Below, one piece after another: positions 44,462 to 57,150 of a stretch of 64,000 nucleotides of DNA (the first letter of the stretch is position 1; each line of letters opens with the position of its first letter). The DNA comes from Opeltia flavorubescens (lineage: Eukaryota; Ascomycota; Lecanoromycetes; Teloschistales; Teloschistaceae). Where the stretch lies: the NCBI GenBank assembly GCA_000442125.1, contig KE546967.1, positions 558,001 through 622,000 on the forward strand, given 5' to 3'. The position numbers were made by a program, and so were the translations under genes. The notes under the pieces are model-generated. The model was not told the DNA's origin. It made no database searches and saw only the letters and a list, made by a program, of their open reading frames with translations.

Positions 44462-46529
44462 GCTGTCAGTCCTCGATTTCGAAACAACAGGACCGACCGA
44501 AATTCTCCAGGTAGACCCTGTGAGCACGCCTATATGCTGGGAGCATTCATATCTGTACGCCTTTCAACGACCCATAAAATTGTTTACGGTCCTTACAAAC
44601 CACTAATACTTCATTTCTATACTTTTCGACACCTGGCAATGAGACAGGTATCGTTACCTCCGGATAGCACATCCTCACTTGTGCTCTCAGAGGCTATCTC
44701 ATGCTGGCATTGTATTCAAATGCTGGCCTTTTTTACTGTGAAAGAATAATCTTTACTCAACGAGCTCCCAAAGAGAGTATCATTACTAGTCGGAAAAATA
44801 TTTTACTACGATCATATGAGTTAGGGGGAGTGACATGGGTTTGAGGGTTGAAAATTCACGTTCAGGGCAGAGAGAAGGGTTCACGGGGACGATTCAAAGG
44901 ACTTTGTCAAACTTTTCTTTTCCCTTTTTCCTAAGGAGAACAGGATGAACCATACGATAGGGTGGTCCTTCAGGATGAGTCTGTAGGCATTCCATCATAC
45001 TGGCTTGGAGCTCGGGAGCTCATAGCTTAGTTCTAGAGCTTAGAGCTGAAGAATCAATGGATTCAAATGACAGGACATTGATTGTGCTTCTGTTCTGTGT
45101 AGCTGTAGTGACATCTCCCCTTTCCCAATGTCTTCCCAGCTCTTATTTATGTTGGGGCTTTGAAGTCCGCTTTGGTCTAGTTTTTCACTTGTCTGTATAC
45201 GTTCCATCTGTTAATTCCTACTTCTTCGTCCAAAGCGCCGGAAGATTATGAATAAATTCTCCCCTGCAATTTAAGCCTCTATTTCGGTCCCAATCTTACC
45301 CCGTTCCTCCGCCTAGCATTTCTGTACACCTTCTGACTATCTGCATACTCGTCCCTCCCCCCAATTTCAACACCTTCGAATCCCGCCCTTCCACCCCCGT
45401 GGAAAACCCAAATCCATTTCTCTCCAGAAACTATGACACATATTCTTACCTCATTAACGTAGTATCACTATATAATAGAACAACTGAAGATGCAGAATGG
45501 ATGGCTGCGTGTATAATGATGGTCGATTGTGATGGGGCATATTTCCTACCTCTCTCATAACCCTCCTAGACGGATCGAGGGAGCGTTCAATAAGGGATAT
45601 AGATTCTGGGGCTGCTTTCCCTCGTAAGTGAGGAAGTCGATTCATTAGAGTGGGTCAGAAGGGGGGAGCGGGAATAGACCGGGCATGTATTCTTTTTGCG
45701 CCTGTTGCGTTGCGGGGGATGATCGTAGATCAGGCGGGATTTGACGGAGGCTTGGAGATTTAGGTCGAGATCGCCTCGATGAAAATTGGACAATGGCTCT
45801 TTTGAGAAGGAGATGTTTGAGTGGAGGAATGATGCTTCAGGTGGGATGATCGAGAAAGGGGTAATATGCATTGAATTGACCTGCTGAGTGATGAGGATGG
45901 AGGTTAGGGAAAGGATAGCGTTTGACACAGAAAAGAATATTCAGGGAGTCCATCGAGAGCGCGAATACTAAAGAACGAAGAATCGGGGAGAAAGTTTGGA
46001 CTTCACCAGAGTTTTTCAATATTACTGTTCAGGACGGACATATGATTCAGGGGGACCGGCACCAGAAGTTGGCTGGATAGACAGTAAGTGCAAACACAGT
46101 GCCATAGTGATAGACTCCATGCGAGGCCCATGAAATACGCTACGACGATGGTCTGTCGTAGAACAACGAAGACTTTTAAGTACAAGTGGTGAAAGTTGAA
46201 GGTGCAACTACATCAAGGTTTAGAACTAGCTTGCCGTTCGAAGATAGAAAAGTGCAAACACTCAAAGAGCAGCGCCTGCGCTGTTGTGAAAGAAGGGGAC
46301 AGGGATAAACTGAGATTATCGAAGCTTTTGCAAATCTAAAATATTTTTGCTGTACATTAAAGACATGACAAGTCCAGTCATGTCGTAAAAAAATATTACG
46401 AACGAAGAAAGCTTTTCCAGAAACCAGCCGCTATGTCAAACACCGAGAAAGACATCCAAAACACGAAGTAGCTCCATTTCCGATGGTATATTGTACGAAG
46501 CACCAGCCGATATATACCATGCGTGAAGT
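44462..46529. other. Convergent intergenic region
   Basis: 2.1 kb between the 3' ends of the Q-rich protein gene (+) and the membrane-protein gene (-). Only short frames are present; one at 45057-45251 begins with a hydrophobic run but lacks other support. Nothing is called. Confidence 0.45.
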
Positions 46530-47794
46530 TTATACCTCCATAGATCCTTGGGATTCTCGGTGTGCATCCTGGTTCGGAGCATCATTCTCACCCATGACTT
46601 CGTCTAAATACTTCTCGGGGTCCCAGTCCGGTAAGATGTGAAGGCCTGTCTTCTCATCTTTCCTGCATGGATCCCTTTCGATGACTTCTGCCGCCTTTTC
46701 GAGCCATCTGTCCCAGGCTGGTGATACAGGAGCAACAGCCGCTCGCCGAACCCATTGCGTGGTCCCGGAAATGGCGATTGCTTTCCACATGGCAGTCGTG
46801 AAGGTTTCATTGACTTCTCCGTCACGATAATGTTCCCTCTCTTTCTTGTAGCACCGAAGATCCCAATTCCATCGTTGCGGTAAGGCGGCAACAACCCAGT
46901 AGGCAGCGTTCAGGATTATATACGAAGCCGCGAAACCCAGCTGGACATTGAGACCTGCGTTTCCCAGGCAGATGACGCCAAACATGAGGATCAAGGTTGC
47001 GAGCAATGATATCAGTCGATACCATCTGGGCGATCTTTTGTAACGGCATTCCTCAGGCGACCAGTACAGCGATCGGGCGACCTCCTCTTTGCATTTGACA
47101 ACAAGAAATGCTCCATGGGGGTACACAATCACCACATCTGAGCGGGGTACTCGGCGCTTTGCTGTGCGGTTGGGCAATATGAGCTCCCATTGCGAGCCAA
47201 TGCCGACCAAGGTGGACAGGAAGGAAAGGAGAACTGTCGCCAGCAGGGCCATGCCATCACCCTCGTGAATGGAAAGGGCAAGGAGAGCACATGACATAGC
47301 ACATCCCAGGAATGCAAGTAAAGTTGTAGGTCCGAAAGGCTTTGCTTTGACCGGTGGATCCTTGTCCTTGGTTATCTTTTCACAGCGAACAGAGTAGCGT
47401 TCAAAGCTGTCGCCATTGTGCAGAAGGTGTGCAATATAATTGACACCTGGCGAACCATCAGACTAGACCATGTGAAGAATAAGCAGCAGGCGTACGATCT
47501 GCCAGTCCGCCAGAGTAAGCGCCGATTACTTTTGCGACGGCTGGTTCAAGGCGTTCGGGTCTGGAGGCTCGGATGAGAGCTTGAGGCGCGGGGATCAGGC
47601 GTGGAAGGAGGAAGGACTTGGATAGCGCTGATATTCGAGCAGATGACTCGACAGAAGCTTCGCCGAGTATTGCAAGGCTGTAATACAAACTCAAGTAAGC
47701 TGCTGGGCACCGTCTTCTCAGGATGACAGGAAACTTACAAACCAACGATATCAAGCTGGAGCTTCGAATATCCACCAGGAAGAAATTGCATCAT
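46530..47794 (-). CDS. Uncharacterised fungal multi-pass membrane protein (384 aa)
   Basis: Exons 47794-47739, 47677-47496 and 47446-46530; the introns are 61 nt (GTAAGT..ATTACAG) and 49 nt (GTACGC..CGCCAG), and phases agree. N-terminus MMQFLPGGYSKLQLDIVGFL, then AILGEASVESSARISALSKS. Hydrophobic spans: FGPTTLLAFLGCAMSCALLA, MALLATVLLSFLSTLVGIG, LISLLATLILMFGVICLGNA and FAASYIILNAAYWVVAALP, so about four membrane segments. The C-terminal part is soluble, with Trp and charged residues (AISGTTQWVRRAAVAPVSPA, WDRWLEKAAEVIERD). I believe relatives are common in filamentous fungi as hypothetical proteins, but know of no function. The second donor was chosen because the obvious alternative would leave an impossibly short 22-nt intron. 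Confidence 0.82.
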
Positions 47795-48269
47795 GTTATG
47801 CTTGAGGCGAGTCGATGAGGACGACCATCTCGAAGAATTTATTGCTGGACCTTTGAGCCAGCATAAGCAACCACCACACAGAACACCACAAGGCTGTGCT
47901 TCAAGTCATTGGTAGTTAAGAGTCTCAACCTGCACGCCCCCGTTACACAAGAATCAGCCGCAGGCGCCGAGTAGGATCTGAGCCACGCGGTAGGGGGCGA
48001 GAAATACACTATTATTTTTGAATTCCTACCAGATTTTGCACGTCCTCCATCAGTCATTCATCATGCACTTGTTTTGGCTTTTAAATGATTCTAACATCCT
48101 ACGGCACTTGGGTTCAATCTTTTTCCACAATGAAGTAGAATGTCCATATAACATAGCTATATTTGTTCAACAGGGGGTATAAGTACACGGGAATAATTCA
48201 TTCTCTCCCAGACCTCTCCCCCAAGCCCCTTTTCCAGTATAACGCCTACCCAATGCTAAGTACAATCTC
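47795..48269. other. Spacer between two minus-strand genes
   Basis: 475 bp: promoter of the membrane-protein gene and 3' flank of the AhpC/TSA-like gene. No further gene is seen. Confidence 0.45.
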
Positions 48270-49258
48270 CTATACCGTGGAGCCATTTGTAGCGACCGTA
48301 GGATGACTCAAGGTGCCTTCCTCTCCGCTTGCTCGCTCTCCCGCTTCTTCGGCGCGTTTATCTTCTTTCACTTCCTCCATCATGCTCCCTTCCGGACTAC
48401 TCTTTTCTGCTCTGTCTCTACTCCTCGACCAACTTTTTCTTCGGTCCGACAGCCTCCGTTGCAATTGACTCGAGCTCCGTCTGATGCCTGAACTAAAGGT
48501 TTTCCTTAACGGTGGTTTTGCCCCATCTAAGCCCAATTGGCGTCTCGTCTCTGGGATCTCGGCATGATCCCTTGTATTTTTCATTCTGTGACACCAGCTT
48601 ACTCCACCATCCTCAAACAGAAACTCTCCGCCGACTTGCCAGTAGTCACCGCCTTTGAAGGCGCCACGTCCAGCTTTGATACCCTGATATATTGCTCGGA
48701 CGACAGCAGAAGGTAGTGAATACTGCATATATTCTGGGCTTCTGGGGCCAAGGCTAAGGGTGCGAACCATACCAAGTTGAGCGTAGAGATTCTTGGAAGG
48801 ATCGGCATAGATTGGATAGGGACACTCGGTTTCTCGTGTGTACATAGGTATAAGATCCGGCTGGCCGCATCCAATCACAAGTATCTTAGTGGGTATCGGT
48901 AGTGATTTCAGAGCATCAGGAGTGATCGAGGTTGAGAGACTGCGAAGGTACTCTTGACAGTTCTGGAGTAAAGCAGGAAATCAGCCCAAGCACAAGATTC
49001 GGTATGTGTTGAAGAAAGGGAGGGAATACATACGCCGCAGAAGAAGTGACGGATGAAGATGATGAGAGTCCGTGAGCTTTCGTTGCTGTCAGGCGTATAG
49101 AGACTTTTGAAAGTATGCGGCTTGCCGTTCATGTCAAGTACCGGAAGCTCGGCGACCTTTTCGAGGGTCTTCCTAGAAGGAGCATTGTCGTTGACATCAA
49201 GATCACCGCGGAAATCACGCGGAGGCCCTTCGGTCTTCGCCTTTGTATCAACCGCCAT
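48270..49258 (-). CDS. AhpC/TSA-like thioredoxin-fold protein (AAED1/PRXL2 type)
   Basis: Peroxiredoxin-like protein of the AhpC/TSA antioxidant group. Exons 49258-49034 and 48962-48270 give 305 residues; the 71-nt intron (GTATGT..TACTCCAG) lies between codons. The thioredoxin fold reads VAELPVLDMNGKPHTFKSLY, TLIIFIRHFFCG|NCQEYL, KILVIGCGQPDLIP, YPIYADPSKNLYAQLGM and GAFKGGDYWQVGGEFLFEDG. The presumed active CGNC pair is Cys74 and Cys77, and the intron falls between its Gly and Asn. After the domain (from ~residue 210) there is a long tail, first Ser/Arg-rich (RRSSSQLQRRLSDRRKSWSR), then Glu/Lys-rich, not part of the enzyme family core. I chose the ATG at 49258. Redox activity is inferred from the family. 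Confidence 0.88.
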
Positions 49259-50392
49259 AAGGCTCAAGTATTGTTGTGAACAAGGTTTCGAACACAGGCA
49301 ATTCTCAGTTCTCGATTAGCGATATGTCGAATCTGAGGATAGGCTGAGGCAGAGGATCCAGTTGATAGAGTGGGGGAGAGGTAAAGGCTTGGAGTGCTTA
49401 TCAGGCGGCCTTGGGAAGCATGATTTGAGCGTGACATGGTGGCGGCAGTCCAGGGGGGCTATGGAAAGGTTGGAGGGCGTGTGTGGTCAATCCATGGACG
49501 ACGGTGAAGCTGTGACTGTTTCAAGGCGCGAATTAGGAATGAACTAATGCAAGCTTTCTCGTCAACATAAGAGACTACGCCAGATCTGGACGTGAGAGAC
49601 GAATTGAGCAGACCAATGCATTACCATGTTATGCGATTGGAGCGCTCATGGAGATCACCATACCGCATTCTGATGGTGGCGCTCATGCTATGTCCAAAGT
49701 AGGTAGCGCTCACAGTCCCCATGTTAAAGATGGTGGAGATCTCATCCCTTCCTTCTTCCGCACCTCGGCCTGGCGCCTCATGCCACAAAGAACGCCGCGG
49801 CATCAGTGGCATCAGCTGCAACACATAGGAGATCCGATGACGATCAGCTCTTACTCAGGCACGCAAATCACTGTATTCAACAATCATTTACCTACACTGC
49901 AGGGTTATGATGCATGTCTGCATAGGATAATCTTAAAAGAACATTACTGGATTCTTCACTTCCTTATCACTCACATTGATCTAGTACTAAATGAGTGTAA
50001 TTGCTGCCGCAATCGCTGCTAGCAAACATGAGCATACATTCTGAGATTGCAACCCATGAGTACGACATCCGCCCCCTTGAAGCCTGATCCTTCCAGTTTG
50101 TCATCACCTTTGTCTTCTGTCCACTCGCTGTGCTCAGTCAGCCGAAGCCTCCAAAGAGGCTCGTTGTACTGTTCGTTGAGGTGGACACAGGCTTTTTCCC
50201 ACCACCTAGCTGACCGTGTGAAGGGCAGCCAAGGGGCTGGAAGTTACTGTGAAGTATAAAGCCTTCAGGGAGACGCGTATGTCTTTGTTTGATGCCTTTT
50301 GGTCTGTTCTAAGACTGGGTCGAGAACTGCCAGTAGATTCTTCAATGATCTGACTTCGGTATTTCCTCTGACGAGGATTCACCGTCAGGGGA
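49259..50392. other. Gene-free spacer between AhpC-like gene and upf1
   Basis: 1.1 kb holding the AhpC-like promoter and the upf1 3' flank. A plus-strand frame at 49648-50022 shows no family resemblance or splice context. Confidence 0.45.
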
Positions 50393-53300
50393 TCAATCAT
50401 AGTTGCCAAGCCCGACTTGACTGGCGAACGCAGTCGAAACGCTTCGAGCATCATCCTCGCTTGCAAGGACTCGACTACTCGCAGTACTTCCGCTGAACCC
50501 ACTGCTAGACTCTCCACGTCCATTAGACTCGACATAGCGCTTTAGTCGGTCAGACTGGCTTAAGCTGGTCTGTTTGGCATCGTTGATGCTAAGACCTGCA
50601 AGGCTCACACCACCTTGTCCGACTGACTTGCCATCAACGGTACTCGCACCATTGATGTCGGACTCGGTAGCAGCCACGGATTCACCGGCAACGCTTTCTG
50701 TGCCTGCTCTGCTTTTGGTACCGTTGGGACGCCGAGTTCCGTTGATGGTTGGCCACGACTCTTGGAAGCCGGAGAACATTGGAGGGTATGCAGCAGGGAC
50801 ACCTACGCCGCCTATAGCTGAAGAATGCACCGAGGAGACATCATCAGGAATATAGCCAACCATAGAGCCGCCGTCGTGGTAGTCGGGACGAGCATTGTGT
50901 CCGTTGACCAGCCCATTAGCCATATCAGAAGCCCGCTGATAGGACATTTGGTAGCGTTGAGGGCCACGGTAGGTTTGTTTCGGTCGACTGAATTGTAAAA
51001 GTGAGATCTGCAAGTTGGAGAGGGGACCTTCCACAAGACAGTTGCGTTCCTTGAAGTGTAGTAGAAGGTAGTGCCAGAGCGGATGCTTCGAGAGAACCTT
51101 GGGATTCCCCAAAATGACGCAGCCATATTTAGCACGGGTGAGGGCAACATTGAGGCGCCGCGGGTCGCTCAAAAATCCGATCCCTTGATGATCGTTGGAG
51201 CGAACGCAGGATAGAACAATAAAATCTTTCTCTCTTCCCTGGAAAGCGTCAACCGAAGCAACTTCAATTTCTTTATAATTCTCTTTCTTGAACGTCCCAT
51301 TGGTCTGCATCGAGCTAACCACATAGCTTCGCTGCCCTTCGTAAGGTGTGATGATGCCGATATCACTGGGCTGCACACCTGCTTTGAAGAATCGAGTAAT
51401 GATTTTCTCGACGTTTGACGCTTCTGTGCGGTTGAGGTATGACGTCCCAGACGCTGATATTTCTTCGTTGCCGAGATTCGACCAAAACATCATGGGGGCA
51501 TCTCTAACAGGCCAGGGGAAATCAACGTCTGGTCGGAGACGCTGCTGCATCGTCACCCCGTTCTGTAGGGACCCTTCATAGAACATATTGGAAGGAAATT
51601 CGGACAGACAAGGATGCATGCGATATTGCACGTTCAAGCGAATGGGAGCACAGCCTAGAATGACCAGGCGCTCAAACAAGGATTGGTTGAGACCTGCCTT
51701 GGCCGCCTTCTTGTTCATGATGACAGGTCCAAGTTGTTGATGATCGCCTACGAGGACAACCTGCTTACAGCCTAGCACCAACGGGATCATGCATTCCGGC
51801 TCGGCGGATTGCGTGGACTCGTCAATAAGCACCGTCCGGAACTTCGACCGCGAAAGACGGGGGTCCCCAGCGCCAACGCAGGTACAGCAGATGACGTCGG
51901 CATTCGTCAAAATCTCTCGTTCCGCGTTTCGTGTGAGCTGCTTGAATTTTTTCTCATCTTGACTTGACAGCTCTCCAAGTTCGCTCTTCAGCTGATTCAA
52001 CTTGACCAGCTCGATGTTGCTGTCATTCATCCGGACCTGTTCATGGAGAGATAGAAAGCCTACAGGAGACTCGACATCCTCGCGAGACTTGGCCGTAACT
52101 CGCACAGTCTTGAGACCAGTCTTATGAATTCGCTCACATAGCTGGTCGACAGCGACATTAGAAGGCGCGCAGACAAGAACCTGTCCTCCATTGATCTTGG
52201 CTAGATGGTGAATGATGGTCGCAGACGTGACAGTCTTTCCTGTGCCTGGTGGACCTTGAATCAGGCTCAGGGGCTTTTGAAGGACACTCTTTACAGCCTG
52301 GATCTGGCTCCCATTAAGTTCTGGGAGACCGGGTACGCTGAATTTCTTAGGCAACTGGGTTTTCATAGGTGCAGCAGCGACTTCATGGCCAAGGAGCCTG
52401 TGAAAGATATATCCAGAGACGCTCATCTCGTCTACAGCAAAAGTCTTCATGGCAAGCTGCATCCGATCGAAAGAGGTAGCCTTCCAGACATAATCGGCCG
52501 TAAAGTTATGGGTACACTCGGTTGGGACGGATTTGTGGTCGCCTTTCGCGCGCAACTCGATCGTGACTTCGTCCGATTGATTGTTGGGAATCTTGATAAC
52601 GTATCCCACACCTTCCCATTGCGATCGAAGTTCCCCTGTATATTTAATGCGCATTTCGTCTCCCACGGCAAGCTTCACATCTCCCAATTCCAGTTTCGGT
52701 AATACGAAGCTAGCAAGATGTTTGTTGTTCAGACCGTAATCCCATCGAACGATCAAATTGTCCTGTGATTGGGATTCCTTCAGCTTCCGATCGTAATCAG
52801 CCTCAATTTTGACGAGAGGTCCAAAAACGTTTTGATATTGGTAGGCATCATCGTAATGAAGCAGTACAGGGGCTGGCTCATCGTCGACTCCGGCACCTTT
52901 CTCCAAATCTGCGATAGTGGCAGCTGCATTCTCCTTCCACATTTCTTCCAGTTTTGCAATCATCTGTGGACTCAGATGTCTGGCCCTTAGCTGTTCCTGA
53001 TCGGAAGGCGACGAGACAAGCCATGGAAGAAAAGATCGGTCTTCTATTAGTGGCTGCCACTTTGATATGTCCCAGTTCATATCCTTTGAGGAAGGCATCG
53101 AAGCGCAAGGTTGCCGGCAAAGAAGGACGACAACAGTGTCTGATCGGGCAGGGATGAACCCCAGGAGAAAGACATTCTTTGTCCCGCAATTGTAACATTC
53201 TAGAACGGTATCCCCCAGCGAAGAACTAGGATGGAGTTGCACTTCTTTGTGACGGGCACGCACCAGATGATTGACGATGTGGGACGAAGAGGTATTGCCG

Positions 53301-53732
53301 CGGGCGCTGCAGAACCACTTGCTACACGCTAGACATCTGACGACCGAGCTAGGATTGTGAATACCGCAATAACTGGCGAGAGCAAATCGATCAGCACTCT
53401 GTAGGCAAATCATAACAGATGATGAATACATACGCGCATGCATGCGGGGGTAGCTCCTTTTCATCCTCCACCCTCGCAGGTTGCTTTCCATTCGCACCAT
53501 CTACAGGCATGCTGACCATGCTCTCAGTATCATCTTCATCGAAGGCTTCGGTAGCCTCGTCGTCGTCGTCATGTCGACGTCGGCGCGGACCCCCAGAAAG
53601 ATTGCCAGTTCCATACTCTCGGTCCAGTATGCTCTCATCAGCATCGATAGTAGACAGATCGTCTCCAGCGTTGATAGTAGGTGCTGAATCAGATATGAGA
53701 TGATTGCCTAGATGAGTAAAAGCGCCCTCCAT
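50393..53732 (-). CDS. upf1: RNA helicase Upf1/Nam7, nonsense-mediated mRNA decay
   Basis: Superfamily 1 ATP-dependent RNA helicase, the core factor of nonsense-mediated decay. Exons 53732-53434 and 53372-50393 give 1092 residues; the 61-nt intron (GTATGT..CTCGCCAG) rejoins the zinc-binding CH domain as [20 protein letters not shown]. The CH domain continues [20 protein letters not shown] and [16 protein letters not shown]. The helicase core has Walker A GPPGTGKT (~472-479), [59 protein letters not shown] and [10 protein letters not shown], so all SF1 motifs look intact. The first ~85 residues are acidic. The C-terminus is Ser/Gln-containing, as in other Upf1 proteins that are phosphorylated there. 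It is head-to-head with imp4. Confidence 0.97.
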
Positions 53733-54101
53733 GACAGCCTCTATATCAGGATTATCTCCTCTTTCTCGGATAGGGCACCAAGTAGATCCTGGTGTCAGTG
53801 ATCGTAATTCTGTAAATCAAGCACAATGTAGAAGAGCATGAGCTCCTATTTCTCACACTGTGACGCCCTATTTGAATCCCAAGACAACAGAAAAAAGGAA
53901 TGAAAAAGAATTGAGGAAGTTGCTGCCCGCTTCAAACCGAAGAATGGAAATGAGGCTCAGCTTGTGGTGGTTCGCTAGCGCAATCGCGGGAAATCTTGAG
54001 CTAAATTTCTTCCCCACAATTCTTAGGTATTCATTTCCAAACAGATACTGTCCCAGTCTTGACAATGGGACGTGCAATATTACGATTTCCAAGTCTCGAA
54101 A
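53733..54101. promoter_or_regulatory. Shared divergent promoter, upf1 / imp4
   Basis: 369 bp between two start codons on opposite strands; it should carry both promoters. No defined site is claimed. Confidence 0.5.
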
Positions 54102-55068
54102 ATGATTGTATGTTCATGAAACCCTAGTACAAATTCTCTACACAATATCTTGCAAGGAGAACTATCTGGCTAACATTGCTTCCAAGCGTCGACAAGCACG
54201 GCAACGCCGAGATTATCTCCATCGCCGCGCTCTCCTCCTCCGTGAAGCCGAAACCGCTGAGAAACGGGCAAAGCTCAAGGCTTCACTAGCAAGCGGGAAG
54301 CCTCTTGATCCTTCGATTGCCAATGACGTTACTCTTCGCCAAGACTACAAATTTGATGAGACCGCACCTTCCACGGTGGAAGATAGCATTGACGATGAAT
54401 ATGCTCATCTTTCGGGCATCATCGATCCTCGTCCACTTGTCACAACCTCCAGATCCCCTTCTACGCGGCTAGGAGCCTTTGCCAAAGAGATCCGCCTCCT
54501 GCTGCCAACAGCTATCAGACTAAACCGAGGAACATTAATTCTGCCAAATCTCGTCCAAAGTGCCAATTCCAGTGGTCTGACCGATCTAATCCTCCTCCAT
54601 GAACATCGTGGGACACCTACGGCTTTGACCATCAGTCATCTTCCTCATGGTCCCACGGCATCCTTTTCTCTTCACAATGTTCTTCTACGCCATGATCTGC
54701 CATCGCCATCTCGAGGCACAGTCTCGGAATCATACCCACATCTTGTCTTCGAAAACTTCTCCACTCCTCTCGGAAAGCGCGTTGTACAGATTCTCAAACA
54801 TATCTTTCCGCCCCGCGAGGCTGCCACAAGTAACCAAAAGGTTGGCAGCCGAATTGTGACATTCAAGAACATCGATGACAGCATCGAAGTACGGCACCAT
54901 GTTTTCGTAAGGACAGGATATCAAAGCGTGGAGTTAGCGGAGGTTGGGCCCAGGATGACCATGCGATGCTTTGAAATCAGAGGCGGAACGCTTGAGAGCA
55001 AAGCCGGCGATACCGAATGGACCCTTACCCAGTATACTAGGACGGCAAAGAAGAAGGATTATTTGTGA
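54102..55068 (+). CDS. imp4: U3 snoRNP protein Imp4 (Brix domain)
   Basis: Nucleolar component of the small-subunit processome that promotes U3 snoRNA pairing with pre-rRNA. Exon 1 is only six bases, ATG ATT (54102-54107). A 79-nt intron (GTATGT donor, GCTAAC branch, TTCCAAG acceptor) leads to exon 2, 54187-55068. The join gives MIRRQARQRRDYLHRRALLL, matching the usual Imp4 start (MIRKQARQRRDYLYRKA in relatives, as I recall). Total 295 residues, the family size. The Brix domain covers about 85-275, with TTSRSPSTRLGAFAKEIRLL, LILLHEHRGTPTALTISHLP, GPTASFSLHNVLLRHD and EVGPRMTMRCFEIRGGTLES. A plain ORF call would miss the true start. Confidence 0.95.
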
Positions 55069-57150
55069 TATGGCGAGGTCATCTCGGAGTCTTTGGCTCA
55101 AGTTTGCAGAGGTATCAAGGAATACCAAAAAGGAGCATTGAACGAAATCAAACATCTTACCGAACCGACCATGAATCTAGGGAGAATCTTTACTTACTTC
55201 GTAGGCCTGCAATGCACGGCATTATATGGGACAAGGTCTAGCTCACGACCTGTAGATATCAATCCAAGGTTTATAAATTGAACCCTGCGCTTACATGGAG
55301 ACTCGGCAAGCTCCGGAGACTATTGACGGATTTGATTTGTCTGCTTTCCATCCTATTTTCCCACATGTCAAAGGTGCATAAGGGACGCTATATTGGTATG
55401 TTCCTGGCTTATGGAGAGACGAGACTGGAAAATTTGATGTCTCAATATCATAACAATTGGGCTACGAGGATGTCTGAAATCCAGTTGGAGTGGTTTCCAC
55501 GACTTCGATTGAGAGGTTGGGATAAGTTTGGATAAACGATCCAAGCTGCATCATGATCAACGTCGGTAAACTTGACGCTGGCCGAGAGCTGAAAAGTAAC
55601 AGGGATTCAGGGCCCTTGGAAACAATACTGCATACTACGGTAGTATTGCTAGAGCCACCGTAAGCAAACAGCGATCATGGGTACGACGGTATGGGTGTCA
55701 CGCGAGGAACCATTAACTGAGCGCTTGATGTAAGCCAAGAGATAGATCTTCCGAGCATAACTCCTTCATTACAACCACTGGCGAATGCACTAACGAAGCT
55801 TCCGATATCAGTTGAAGCTTTCTTGCGAAACCGAGCAATGGCAATGGCAAAATTCTAATCCGTAGTCCTTGGAAATTCTATAGCAGGTCTACTTGTAGCC
55901 ACTGCGAACGCATCTCACCAATTACATGAAAATGATAGTCACAGGGAGTGTGACCTTGCTGGCGGCTCCCCGCTGTTCCAGAAGCTTGGGGCTTGCAGCC
56001 GACTCTAGATCAGCGGACATTTAACCTAATCCATCCTTCACATCAAGCTACTTACTACTCCGAGCGCGATGTAGACAGAACAATGAGCTCTACGGAACAT
56101 TTACGGCGATTTTCCAACCGTAATAATTTGTTACAGATCAACTCTCCGTGATAGAGACTGATTTGAAGCTCCACCGTCTTGCCCGAGGCAGACTGAGCAT
56201 TCTCTGAATCCTCGGACACGGTTCCGGAGGCTCCAGAATGCCTGGCGCCCCTTCTTTTTTGAGGCTTTCACGAGACTTATTCCTCGAGGACTCTTGTACT
56301 AAGCTCACGTGCTACTGAAGGCTATTTTACGATGTAGTCCTATCTTTTGTGGGCCTCAGCGCAATAATCTTAATTCTTTCTATTCTGATTGGGCGAATAG
56401 CTCTCTGCACTTGTCACCACTTCAAACGACGATGGTGCGGAATCTGAACCCAAGCAGCCGACTGTGGCACACGGTTAACAACCCCCTCCCGACAAGTGCC
56501 AGCTTCCAGATGTTTTCCAACCTGGCTGCTGTGACTGAGATCAGCTAGTGAGATAAGGTCTTCAGTCAGAAGTTGTGGATATTATACTAAAAGTCCATTT
56601 GCAACCAACTCGGAGCATTCCAATTAAATGTGCCACGGAAAATGCTTTCTTCGCGAAAGACTGCTAGGCTAAGGAGGAAAAGTGCCGAAAAGGGAATGTG
56701 GTTCGACCGGGCCGCTAGTGTCAATGACGGTTCTCCAGAATTAACCGTCGGGGGAAGGTCATGCTACTCATGCTGCATGCACCATCCACGCCTTGCATGC
56801 TTATCCTTCGATCAACTAGTCCCAGTGACAAGGTAATGGATGGTCGCTTTGGTTGGCTCCACTCGTCGATCCTACGGGATAGGTAGGTGTCGGTAGATAT
56901 ATTACCATCGGCCATTCGCTTCGTCTTTCTTGTAGTTGGTTGCACAATCGTCTCTCCTCCCGTGTTAAGACGAGGAGCCAGTGTAAGTGCTTCTTCCCTC
57001 AAGCTACAAATACTCTACGATCGTCACTTGCATATTTGTTCCCCGCATTCTTTCGTGATCACTCCTCTTCCACACTGCTCCGTATCTTCTTCATTTTCTT
57101 CCCATCATCTAGTATTGCGGATCACAAAATTGCGGGAGTCTGGGTGCAGG
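55069..57150. other. Gene-free region upstream of amino-acid permease
   Basis: 2.1 kb between imp4 and the permease start. No supported gene, RNA or repeat. The last ~250 bp (from about 56,900) are pyrimidine-rich and probably belong to the permease promoter and leader. The permease frame is open upstream to 56887 but does not look coding before 57151. Confidence 0.45.

Noticed and set aside
45057-45251. Short frame with a signal-peptide-like start
   Set aside because: 64 residues in a convergent 3' region, with no promoter context or conserved cysteines. Not enough for a secreted-protein call.
49648-50022. Plus-strand frame of 124 residues
   Set aside because: Antisense to nothing and similar to nothing; composition looks non-coding.
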